Below are positions 42,719 through 50,769 of a stretch of 51,378 nt of DNA, one piece after another. The translations under genes were made by a program, and so were the position numbers. The notes beneath the pieces were generated by a model that saw only the letters and a list, made by a program, of their open reading frames with translations, was not told where the DNA came from and made no database searches. Each line of letters begins with the position of its first letter. The first letter of the stretch is position 1. The DNA comes from Nitrososphaerota archaeon. Its GTDB lineage: Archaea > Thermoproteota > Nitrososphaeria > Nitrososphaerales > JACQRY01. The DNA lies in NCBI GenBank assembly GCA_016184315.1, contig JACPCU010000016.1:1-51378 (forward strand), in the 5' to 3' direction.

Positions 42719-44392
42719 TCAACTGTGACGGTTATTCTGAACCGAGCTCTGCTGCTCATAGATCTCTTTGACCTTCTTAATCGTGTCTATTTCTTCGACC
42801 GTTTTGTCGTCTCTAATCCTTTTGATTCGGGGGAATCTCAGAGCGTACCCACTGTCATGTCTGTTGCTCGCCTGTATGTTGTCGAAGGCTACTTCCAATA
42901 TTATTTTAGGCTTAACTAGTCTTCTGTAGCCTAGGTCTTTGATAGTGAGGGTCTTCAGATTCTCTGTCATGTAGAGTATCTCTTTGTCTGTGAGACCTGA
43001 ATACGCTTTGCCGATGACCTTCAGCTCATCTCCACTCTTCACCGCGAAGATATAGTCTGACAGTACTCCAACCCTCTTCCCATGACCATACTCAGCGCCG
43101 ACAACTACCACGTCAAGGGTATCTAGCTCCTTCTTCAGCTTCACCCAGTGTTTGCCGCGTCTGCCAGGTTCATATGGCGAAGACGATTTTTTTAACACTA
43201 GCCCTTCATAGCCCAATTCTTTGCTCTGCTTGAACATCTGTTCTATCTGTTCCTCGGACTCCACTTCTTCTAGATGAGAAAGGTGAATGGGGTGTTCAAG
43301 TTTCAGTGTCTCCAATAGTTTTCTTCTTTCGGCTAGCGGGTTGCCGAGGAGCATTTCCACGTTGAATTGCAAAACGTCGTAGACAAGGTATGTAACCGGC
43401 GTCTGTTCCAGTATTTGCTGAGTAAGATGTTTTCTTCTTAGTCGTTGTTGAAGCTGGACGAAGGGCAATGGTTTTCCTTCTCTGAAAGCCAAGATTTCAC
43501 CGTCTAACACGAAGTTGCCTTCGATCTTCTTCAAACCTCCGACTATTTCGGGGAATGTCCAAGAAACATCTTCCAGTCTTCGGGAGAAGATTTTGATCTG
43601 GTTTCCTTCTTTGTGGGCTTGAGCTCTTACGCCATCATATTTGTATTCCGCGAGGAGGGGCTGTTTGAAGTATTCAGCTATTTCTTTTGGCGAGGGCATC
43701 GAATCGGCGAGCATGAAGTTTGTGGGATGCATGATCCGTATCCTGGCTTCCTTAAGCTTGCAGTCTTTGGCGTAGGCTACTGTTAGTCCGATGTCTCCTG
43801 TGACTAGGCTGGCGCTTCGGACATCCTCGGGGGTTTGGTTAAATGCTTGGGCCGCCGCTTCAATGACCAAGCCTTCCACGGCTCCGATTCTTAGTTCACC
43901 TGTGATGATTTTTGACAGGTACTTGGCTTCAAGGGGGGCGCAGTCTAGGTAGATGCCTTTCAGGATGTTTTGTCTTTCTGAGGCTGCTCCCGATCCTTTG
44001 ATGGCAGCCATCTTTTCAAAGGTTTCAGCAATTCTGTTGAGGGTTAGGTCGTTGCGGAACAGGGGTCGGAGACGTTGTTTTGCGTAGAGTTCCTCGGCGG
44101 TTTTGCCTAGGTCGCCGTGTTTGAGGTAGAGTCTGCTGAACTCTTTGTCAGAGGTAGTGCACAGTTCTTGAAGGGTTCTAATGACGTTGGCGTAGCCTAC
44201 GAAGAGTTCTTTTTCGCTTCCCCGAGGGAACACGTATCCGCATAGCATTCTGCAAGCGAAGGATAGGTCTGAAGCGGAGATGGAACGTATGTATTCTGAG
44301 AGTATTTCGATTTTCTTGAGTTTGCTTGGTGTTGACGCGGCTTCGTCGCATGTCTTGCAGAAAGATGTGAATAGCTCGTTTGGGGAAGGCAT
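42719..44392 (-). CDS. lig: ATP-dependent DNA ligase
   Basis: The protein has 557 aa, typical for archaeal LigB-type ligases. It joins Okazaki fragments and repair nicks. The helical N-terminal DNA-binding domain has ELRIGAVEGLVIEAAAQAF. The nucleotidyltransferase motif I is E-Y-K-Y-D-G-V-R (lysine near residue 250), then FVLDGEILAF, GYEGLVLKKSSSPYEPGRRG and W-V-K-L-K-K-E. An OB-fold C-terminus ends in ALRFPRIKRIRDDK, but no PCNA-box is obvious. The acetyltransferase gene lies 28 nt upstream. Confidence 0.96.
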   Translation of the reverse strand: MPSPNELFTSFCKTCDEAASTPSKLKKIEILSEYIRSISASDLSFACRMLCGYVFPRGSEKELFVGYANVIRTLQELCTTSDKEFSRLYLKHGDLGKTAEELYAKQRLRPLFRNDLTLNRIAETFEKMAAIKGSGAASERQNILKGIYLDCAPLEAKYLSKIITGELRIGAVEGLVIEAAAQAFNQTPEDVRSASLVTGDIGLTVAYAKDCKLKEARIRIMHPTNFMLADSMPSPKEIAEYFKQPLLAEYKYDGVRAQAHKEGNQIKIFSRRLEDVSWTFPEIVGGLKKIEGNFVLDGEILAFREGKPLPFVQLQQRLRRKHLTQQILEQTPVTYLVYDVLQFNVEMLLGNPLAERRKLLETLKLEHPIHLSHLEEVESEEQIEQMFKQSKELGYEGLVLKKSSSPYEPGRRGKHWVKLKKELDTLDVVVVGAEYGHGKRVGVLSDYIFAVKSGDELKVIGKAYSGLTDKEILYMTENLKTLTIKDLGYRRLVKPKIILEVAFDNIQASNRHDSGYALRFPRIKRIRDDKTVEEIDTIKKVKEIYEQQSSVQNNRHS

Positions 44393-44420
44393 AGCCAGTT
44401 ATGCCACGTCTTCACTGGGG

Positions 44421-44921
44421 TTAGGCAAGAGGCTTGGTCATGAGGTAGGCTGCTTCTCCGTCTCTGTAGTACCCTTCTAACCTCGAAGCGGTCTGGTACT
44501 CCATCTTCTGGTAGATGCTTATGGCGGTTGTGTTAGAAACGCGGACCTCGAGGAAGGCTTCGGAGCAGCCGCGGTTCACCATTCCACGCATGGCTTCTTC
44601 GATGAGGGTTCTTCCCAATCCTTTGTTCCTGTGCTCCTCTAGGACTGAGACGGAAACGATGTGACCTTTCCTTGCTAGGCCGAATCTTTTTACGTTTGAG
44701 AAGCCGAACTCTATTCGACACATGATGTACCCTACTATGGTACTGTGGTTCTCCGCTATGATGAATGTTTCAGGAGATTCTTGAAGCAGTTCTTCGAAGA
44801 ATAGGTCACTATAATGCTCAGGCAGAGTGGCGAGGTTTATCCTGATTACGTTAGGTAGATCCTCACGCGCGCATTGCCTGACAACATATCCACCTACCTG
44901 CCTGTGAAAGGTTGGCTGCAA
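44421..44921 (-). CDS. N-terminal protein acetyltransferase (RimI/Ard1-type GNAT)
   Basis: The protein has 166 aa. A GNAT fold with coenzyme A loop VSVLEEHRNKGLGRTLIEEA (the Q/R-x-x-G-x-G/A pattern) and the C-terminal S-I-Y-Q-K-M-E-Y-Q substrate motif of RimI/NatA-type enzymes. It acetylates protein N-termini, commonly Met/Ser-initiated. Upstream of the DNA ligase on the same strand. Confidence 0.88.
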   Translation of the reverse strand: MQPTFHRQVGGYVVRQCAREDLPNVIRINLATLPEHYSDLFFEELLQESPETFIIAENHSTIVGYIMCRIEFGFSNVKRFGLARKGHIVSVSVLEEHRNKGLGRTLIEEAMRGMVNRGCSEAFLEVRVSNTTAISIYQKMEYQTASRLEGYYRDGEAAYLMTKPLA

Positions 44922-44948
44922 CTGGTTACACCTTCCTTCTCAGCCCTT

Positions 44949-46130
44949 TTAAGGGTTCACATTAGCTGTTTCAGGGGCTTTTCCGACTGAAACAAGGGTT
45001 TCGGAAGCATTGGTGACTAGACACACCTTGGTTCGTGCTCCTTGAGTGCTGTAAAGATGGTTCAACGCTTCTGACGCTCTGCCTGCACTGCGTAGGCCGA
45101 GTTTTGTTTCTACATAGTATCTTGGAAGAGTGGAGACTAGGACGATGTTGAACTTGGATGCTGTGTGCTGGAGGAATTGGAGATCTTCCAGACCCTCCAC
45201 GTAAATGCCTTTGTCTAAGGCTTGATCTACTGGGAGTCTCCCCGTAACATATTGGGTAAAGGCTTCGCAGCCCAATCCTTGAGAGCATTCTGCTAGGAGC
45301 ACTATTGTCCCATTCTCTCTTAACCCTCCGATAACGTTCCAAACTGATTTGAGTGCAGAGTAGAGACTGGAGCCAGCCGACTCGGTTCCAGGGCTTATCA
45401 GCATGCTTCTTACAGGTTCACCTAATATCTGGTGAGCACAGCCAAGAAGATAGTTTGATGCCTCTATGTGGGCAGCCTTCAGGCTTCCTGTGAAGACTGC
45501 TGAAACATCGTCTCCGCTAGCCACGATTTCAGCCGAGTGGACGTCCTGATACTGGTCTGCCATTATCAAAGCGAATTCAGATGCTTTGGTCGGTCGACCT
45601 GGTGACGGTTCGCTGTTTCCATATCGGGTGAGGGCTTCACGCATAAAGTCCTCGTCTATGCTTCTGAATAGGGCTACGGGGCCTCCGTCGAAGCCGAATA
45701 GGGGGTCGAATCGAGCTGATGAGAGAAGCAACTTCGTATTGTAGTCCTTGAGGATTAGAGGTTTCTTCGCGGCGTAGCTATTTGTGGTTTCGGTTGTTTC
45801 GTTTGGGCCGAATGAAAGGATTCGGCATCCTGTTCCCTCTAGTGTTCGACGTAGGGCTGATAGGTTTCGGGGGTGTGTTGCTGCCGCTATGTTTAGGGCG
45901 CGCTGCCGGTCTACTTTGCTTAAGATCATGCTGAGTACTTTGACTGTGACTGCATCGGGTCTTGGGATGATGAAGAGAGTGCCGTCCTCTATGGTTATGC
46001 GGGAGATCTCGGCGTCTAGGGCGGTAGTTTCTATGGCTTTGGGTTTGGTTTCGATGGTGGTGCCTAGGTTCTCTGCTTTGATGTCTACGTTCGCTTCTAC
46101 TGCTCCGTAGCTGAGCCATATCTCCGGCAT
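44949..46130 (-). CDS. LarA-like (DUF2088-related) protein with altered active site
   Basis: The protein has 393 aa. The N-terminus I-W-L-S-Y-G-A-V-E-A-N-V-D-I and a C-terminal half with GTIVLLAECSQGLGCEAFTQ, VLVSTLPRYYVETKLGLR and a final V-C-L-V-T-N-A-S-E recall LarA nickel-pincer racemases. Residues I associate with catalysis seem changed: the pattern before the glycine pair reads A-R-F-D-P-L-F-G-F-D-G-G-P-V, not the usual H-x-x-x-G-F-S-G-G-x-K; one His (A-T-H-P-R) is kept. It may be a non-catalytic or different-function member. Weak assignment. Confidence 0.55.
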   Translation of the reverse strand: MPEIWLSYGAVEANVDIKAENLGTTIETKPKAIETTALDAEISRITIEDGTLFIIPRPDAVTVKVLSMILSKVDRQRALNIAAATHPRNLSALRRTLEGTGCRILSFGPNETTETTNSYAAKKPLILKDYNTKLLLSSARFDPLFGFDGGPVALFRSIDEDFMREALTRYGNSEPSPGRPTKASEFALIMADQYQDVHSAEIVASGDDVSAVFTGSLKAAHIEASNYLLGCAHQILGEPVRSMLISPGTESAGSSLYSALKSVWNVIGGLRENGTIVLLAECSQGLGCEAFTQYVTGRLPVDQALDKGIYVEGLEDLQFLQHTASKFNIVLVSTLPRYYVETKLGLRSAGRASEALNHLYSTQGARTKVCLVTNASETLVSVGKAPETANVNP

Positions 46131-46315
46131 GTCGGCGACCTGAGGCTTATCTGAGGCATTCTATCAATATTTGCCCCTTTTTCTGCTTGCAGTCGCGCAG
46201 TTTAGACTGGTTTGTCAATATTTGGAAAGGCTTAAGGAGGCCGCTGGCTTCTCTGAGCAGAGCGGAGGGCTGCGTCTCTATGGTCAAGACTGGGAGCGGG
46301 TGGGAGAAGAAGAGA

Positions 46316-46918
46316 ATGCAACTGGTTTCTGAGCTTGGGAAGATTCTTATGAAGACGGAGGCGCTTCGTTTCGGAACCTTCACTCTGTCAAGCGGTAGAC
46401 TGAGCTCTTACTACGTAGATCTGAGGATCGTTCCTAGTTTCCCGGGGGCTTTCAAGAGGATCGTTGAGTCCTATGTGGCTCTTCTTCGCAACGAGGTTGG
46501 TGAAGTGGAGGCAATAGGAGGGGTTCCTACTGCTGGATTGCCCTATGCTTCTGCAGTAGCCTATGAGTTGGGCAAGCCTCTTCTGTATGCTAGGACTGAG
46601 GAGAAGAAGCATGGGAGGGGAAGGGTGATTGAAGGGGTCTTGACCCCTGGGAGAAGAGTGGTTCTGCTGGATGATTTGATTACTACCGGTAGCTCGCTGA
46701 TTCAGGCTGCTGATGCTATTAGGAGTGAAGGTGGGGTGGTGGCTGATGCGGTGGTGCTGATAGATAGGATGGAGGGTGGTGCTGATGAGTTGCGTAAGAG
46801 AGAGGTTACGCTGCACAGTTTGTCCAGTATTCTTGAGATTGTCAACCTGCTTTCAGAGATGCAGGTTATCAGTGATGATCAGTTAAATGCGATCAAAAGT
46901 CAGGTCGGTTCAGGCTAG
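46316..46918 (+). CDS. pyrE: Orotate phosphoribosyltransferase
   Basis: The protein has 200 aa when starting at ATG 46316 (46280 is possible, and the frame opens to 46187). It makes OMP from orotate and PRPP in pyrimidine synthesis. Landmarks are ALRFGTFTLSSGRLSSYYVD, IGGVPTAGLPYASAVAYELG, YARTEEKKHGRGRVIEG and the PRPP loop VVLLDDLITTGSSLIQAADA. Convergent with the TBP gene, sharing 4 nt at the ends. Confidence 0.95.
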   Translation: MQLVSELGKILMKTEALRFGTFTLSSGRLSSYYVDLRIVPSFPGAFKRIVESYVALLRNEVGEVEAIGGVPTAGLPYASAVAYELGKPLLYARTEEKKHGRGRVIEGVLTPGRRVVLLDDLITTGSSLIQAADAIRSEGGVVADAVVLIDRMEGGADELRKREVTLHSLSSILEIVNLLSEMQVISDDQLNAIKSQVGSG

Positions 46919-47472
46919 TAGATCATTAGCTCTCTCTGTTCTAACACGTTGTGCAGATTGTTGACTGCCCTGTAGACTTCTGCCTCTTTCTTGGCTCCTG
47001 TGCAGACAAGTTTTCCACTCGCGAAGAGCAGTATCACGGTTTTGGGATCAGCCATTCGATGGATCAAACCTGGGAACTGCTCTGGTTCATACATGGATTT
47101 GGGTAGTTGTCGGGCTGCCTCTTCTAGGTGGACTTTTCCGCCTAGGCTGGCTGAGGCTACTATGTTCTGTATTACAATGGTGGGCTGGTTGTAGATGTCT
47201 ACTCCGCCTTTCTTGAGTTTCTGGACTACTGTGCGGACTGCTTTGTCTGCTTGGTCTTCGGATTTGGCTCCTGTGCAGACCATTTTGCCTGAGCTGAAGA
47301 TAAGAGTGGCTGTCTTGGGGGACTTAAGACGGAAGACTAAGCCTGGAAACTGGTCGGGGTGGTATTCAACGTCAGCAAAGTTTCTTGTGATCTGGTTGAG
47401 ATCCACTTTTTGGTCGATTGATGCTGATGCTACTACGTTTTCGATGCTGATGATAGGCTTCGTCTGTGGCAT
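46915..47472 (-). CDS. tbp: TATA-binding protein
   Basis: The protein has 185 aa of two direct repeats of about 90 residues: IENVVASASIDQKVDLNQIT, then IQNIVASASLGGKVHLEEAA. Each has a Q-F-P-G-L stirrup strand with the phenylalanine pair and F-S/A-S-G-K-L/M-V-C-T-G-A-K. It recognises promoter TATA boxes for archaeal RNA polymerase. No acidic tail. ATG at 47470-47472. Confidence 0.97.
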   Translation of the reverse strand: MPQTKPIISIENVVASASIDQKVDLNQITRNFADVEYHPDQFPGLVFRLKSPKTATLIFSSGKMVCTGAKSEDQADKAVRTVVQKLKKGGVDIYNQPTIVIQNIVASASLGGKVHLEEAARQLPKSMYEPEQFPGLIHRMADPKTVILLFASGKLVCTGAKKEAEVYRAVNNLHNVLEQRELMIY

Positions 47473-47532
47473 GATCGACGTTAGAAAAACGATATCCAGT
47501 ATTTAAACGCATGGCGAATTATTTGAGGGAAT

Positions 47533-48099
47533 TCAGGTCGTCTTAGGCTGTTTTTCCTTACTGGGGTAGATCTCGCTTAGGAATATCAAACCTAGTATCA
47601 GTACTATCAGGACATAGTTGGTCGGAGGAGACAGGATGCTGGACACGAAGCCGACTTTGGGGATGACTAGGACTACTGTCCCCACGTAGCTGTTTTGGTC
47701 AACTATCCATCCGTCTGCGGCTTGATTGTGGTCACCTTTGGTGATGAAACCTGCGCCGCCGTCTTTCGTCTGCACTACTTGGAGTATTCGGTGGACTATG
47801 ATCCGGTCGGGCGTGAGGGGGCTGTGGAATGTGATGATGTCGCCGATCTTCAGTTCGTTTACGGCCATACTTCTGACTATGATTAGATCTCCGACTTCAA
47901 GAGTAGGTATCATGCTTCCGCTGGAAACTACGAATAGGGGGGTTGATGTGCCCATGAGTAGGGTGAAGCCTATCCAGAGACCTCCTGTTAGACCCACTAG
48001 GATTATGATTGTGAGGAAGGCGCGTCGCAGCCTGCTTCCGGTCTGAGCTGGCTGCGGTAATGTTGTTGGCTCTGGCTCCATTTCTGACTCAAGCACCAC
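47533..48099 (-). CDS. Signal peptidase I (SEC11-type)
   Basis: The protein has 188 aa. An N-terminal membrane helix (AFLTIIILVGLTGGLWIGFTLLM as two pieces) precedes catalytic Ser in VVSSGSMIPTLEVGDLIIV. His takes the place of bacterial Lys in RIIVHRILQV, and Asp lies in F-I-T-K-G-D-H-N-Q. A C-terminal helix (NYVLIVLILGLIFL) follows. It removes signal peptides at the outer face of the membrane, for example from the surface protein at 34281. Confidence 0.9.
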   Translation of the reverse strand: MVLESEMEPEPTTLPQPAQTGSRLRRAFLTIIILVGLTGGLWIGFTLLMGTSTPLFVVSSGSMIPTLEVGDLIIVRSMAVNELKIGDIITFHSPLTPDRIIVHRILQVVQTKDGGAGFITKGDHNQAADGWIVDQNSYVGTVVLVIPKVGFVSSILSPPTNYVLIVLILGLIFLSEIYPSKEKQPKTT

Positions 48100-48223
48100 C
48101 CCGTAAGCAGTGTTTTAACCTTCTTGATGGCTCTTTTCTCATGGGGCCATGACGTTTCCTAGAATCTAGATGGTTTAGCGGAAGCCAACAGAATGAAGTG
48201 TCGTTATTGTCACTCTTGAATTG

Positions 48224-49684
48224 TTATGATGCGTGTTTCTGCTGCAATTGTCGTTTGATGCATTTACCTATGCCGGGTTTGGCGAGGATCAGGTTCTTTC
48301 TCTTTCCTCCGTCCCATTCGGCGACAATGTTTCCTCGCAGCATCGTGAGTATCGGCCAGCCCTTCATCTTCCATCCTTCGTAGATGGACCATCCTGTCCA
48401 GGTGTGCAGATTCTCTGAGGATACTTTGACCTCCTGCTTCAGATCGACGATAACTAGGTCAGCGTCTGAGCCTACTGATATTACGCCTTTCCTGGGATAT
48501 AGACCGAAGGCCTTGGCCGCATTAGTGCTGACAACTTCGGTCAAACGCTGCATCGATATTCGGCCTTTATTCACGCCTTCAGTCAGCATAACGGGGAGAA
48601 GGGCTTCTATTCTTGAAGAGAATCCTCCTTTAACTGTCCAGCCGTCTTTGCTTTCCAGTTTTTCACGGGGGCCGTGAGCAACGTGATCCGAACCTATGGA
48701 GTCTATTGCACCTGATGCTAATGCATTCCAAAGTATCTGTATGGTCTCCTTGTCTCGGAGGGGGACGTTGATCCTCCATCCTTTCTCTCTTGGGATGGTG
48801 AAGTAGTGGTGGCCTGCTTGAGCCGTGATCTTGACTCCCTCCGCTCTGGCTTTCTGAATTTCTTCAATGGTTTCCTTAGTGGTAGTGTGGATTATGTAGA
48901 GGGGACAGTTGACGACTTTAGCTAAGTAGGCGTATGAGCGAATGTGGTGCGCCTCGCAGAAATGGGGGGAACGCTCATCCCAAGCTACCACATCCATGCG
49001 CCCCTCCTTCATCAGCCTCTCTTCGTATAGGCTGGCTATCTCCCAGTTCTCCGGGTGGATGCAGAGCAATCCTGGTGGGCCGATTTTGGCAATGTTCTCC
49101 ATGGTTAGGAAGATCATTCTGTCGTCGAAGCCGAAGAAGCCGAGCCATTTCGCATGCCAGAAACGGGAGTAATTCGGGTTCTTCATGTGCAGATAGAGTT
49201 TGTACGATGTGCCCCCATACTTGGCCGCGTATTGAGGTATCTCGGCTGCCTGGTTCTCGGTTTGAAGAATCGGGGTGTAGAAGAAGTCGGTTGCAGAATA
49301 TTTCTCTCCTATCTCTTCTACAATCGAGAAGATTTCGTTAAGGGAAGGAAGCTCGTCGGGGCTGGTAACCTGTTTCTTAGGCTTCTTGATGCCGAGAGAC
49401 GTGTTCATGAATCCCCAGCTGGTTACCCCCGCAGCAGCTGCGGCCACGCTTTCACTCTTCACGTCGTCCATGAATTCGCGGGCTGAACCCAGATGAGCCT
49501 CCGGATCAACTACTCCCGGTATCACAAAGTTTTCTCTTGCGTTTATTACGCGGTTTCCTTTTGGGAGAGCTGCATCTGTGGCTACAGCGGCTATTTTACC
49601 ATCATCAATAGCTACGCCACCTTCGATAATGCCGGCGGGTGTAACAACTTTTCCGTTTTTGATGACCAAATCGACTTGAGGCAT
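48224..49684 (-). CDS. Dihydropyrimidinase/hydantoinase-like amidohydrolase
   Basis: The protein has 486 aa. The cyclic amidohydrolase fold is clear: VDLVIKNGKVVTPAGIIEGG, FVIPGVVDPEAHLGSA, the carbamylated-lysine strand TSYKLYLHMK, GLLCIHPENWE, LYIIHTTTKET and GSDHVAH. The first metal motif is usually H-x-H; here it is P-E-A-H, so the first ligand is Glu. The next gene on the opposite strand, 88 nt away, is an LLM oxidoreductase. It may hydrolyse a cyclic amide in a catabolic route; a PyrC-type role in pyrimidine synthesis is less likely. Confidence 0.85.
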   Translation of the reverse strand: MPQVDLVIKNGKVVTPAGIIEGGVAIDDGKIAAVATDAALPKGNRVINARENFVIPGVVDPEAHLGSAREFMDDVKSESVAAAAAGVTSWGFMNTSLGIKKPKKQVTSPDELPSLNEIFSIVEEIGEKYSATDFFYTPILQTENQAAEIPQYAAKYGGTSYKLYLHMKNPNYSRFWHAKWLGFFGFDDRMIFLTMENIAKIGPPGLLCIHPENWEIASLYEERLMKEGRMDVVAWDERSPHFCEAHHIRSYAYLAKVVNCPLYIIHTTTKETIEEIQKARAEGVKITAQAGHHYFTIPREKGWRINVPLRDKETIQILWNALASGAIDSIGSDHVAHGPREKLESKDGWTVKGGFSSRIEALLPVMLTEGVNKGRISMQRLTEVVSTNAAKAFGLYPRKGVISVGSDADLVIVDLKQEVKVSSENLHTWTGWSIYEGWKMKGWPILTMLRGNIVAEWDGGKRKNLILAKPGIGKCIKRQLQQKHAS

Positions 49685-49772
49685 AAAGCCTGAGAACCGT
49701 GTGAAACCGATATAAGTGTTGTATTTTCATCCTCTATGCAATACTACTTTTGGATTCAGGGGGGATAGGTTC

Positions 49773-50753
49773 ATGAAGTTCGGGATCAGGCTTCCTCAAA
49801 ACGGGCCTTTCGCTTCTCTGCCAAACCTGTTGAAGACTGCGGAGGTATGTGAGGATCTTGGTTATGACTCGGTTTGGGTCCATGACGGTTCTATCATAGG
49901 TCTACCTGACGAGAAATACAGTCATGGGTTGAGCGTTGGTTCAAAGGAATCTTTGGATTTGGAGGGCAAGCCTCCTAGACAATACGAAGCTTTAACGCTG
50001 CTCTCTTTCATCGGAGCGAGGACTCATGATATTCGTCTTGGCACTGCGGCAACCATACTGCCGTTATGGAATCCTTTGATTCTGGCTAAGCAATGTGCCA
50101 CTGTTCACGAACTCACAGAGCGGAGGCTCATACTAGGTGTTGCCGTCGGTGGCAGCGAAGAACCTTTTGAAACCTTCGGAGTGCCATATAGGCTTCGAGG
50201 AAGAATCACCGCGGAGTATCTGGAAATGCTTCGGCTAGTTCTAGCATCTAACCCAATTTCGTCTTTCCATGGCGCATACATAGATTTTGAAGGTGTCGAA
50301 TTCTATCCTGCTCCAAGAGACCTTCCCATATGGTACTGCGGTAAAGCCCTGCCTGCCATTGAAAGAGCAGCCTCCTTTTGTGATGGATGGCTGCCTGGCT
50401 CAGGCTACACAGTGGAAAGATTCCGGGAAGGGATTGCACGGCTGAAGAAGGAGGCTGCGGAGCACGGCAGGGATCTACGGGGCTTCACCATGGGGCTGGA
50501 AACATACCTGTGTGTAGCGGAATCAAAGGAGAAGGCTAGGCGGCTAGCAACCAGCACCTTAACTGCGAAAAAGATAGATCCCAATGCAGACTGGGTCTTT
50601 GTAGGCTCGGCAGCAGATATCTCTGAGAAACTTGATGCCTATGGCAAGACTGGGGTTAACTACGTGGAGTTCAAGGTCATTGCTCATTCCTTCGGCGACT
50701 ATCTAGAAATGGTGACTGGTTTCGCAAAGAACATTATGCCATCCTTCTCCTGA
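49773..50753 (+). CDS. LLM-class flavin/F420-dependent oxidoreductase
   Basis: The protein has 326 aa with ATG at 49773 after a GGGGGGATAGG ribosome-binding stretch; an earlier frame to 49716 has no family match. Landmarks are MKFGIRLPQNGPFASLPNLL, DLGYDSVWVHDGSI, RLGTAATILPLWNPLILAKQ, ERRLILGVAVGGSEE and LPIWYCGKALPAIERAASFC. It is divergent from the amidohydrolase and convergent with the partial gene at the edge. Confidence 0.9.
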   Translation: MKFGIRLPQNGPFASLPNLLKTAEVCEDLGYDSVWVHDGSIIGLPDEKYSHGLSVGSKESLDLEGKPPRQYEALTLLSFIGARTHDIRLGTAATILPLWNPLILAKQCATVHELTERRLILGVAVGGSEEPFETFGVPYRLRGRITAEYLEMLRLVLASNPISSFHGAYIDFEGVEFYPAPRDLPIWYCGKALPAIERAASFCDGWLPGSGYTVERFREGIARLKKEAAEHGRDLRGFTMGLETYLCVAESKEKARRLATSTLTAKKIDPNADWVFVGSAADISEKLDAYGKTGVNYVEFKVIAHSFGDYLEMVTGFAKNIMPSFS

Positions 50754-50769
50754 TCGATGCTGGTTTTGT

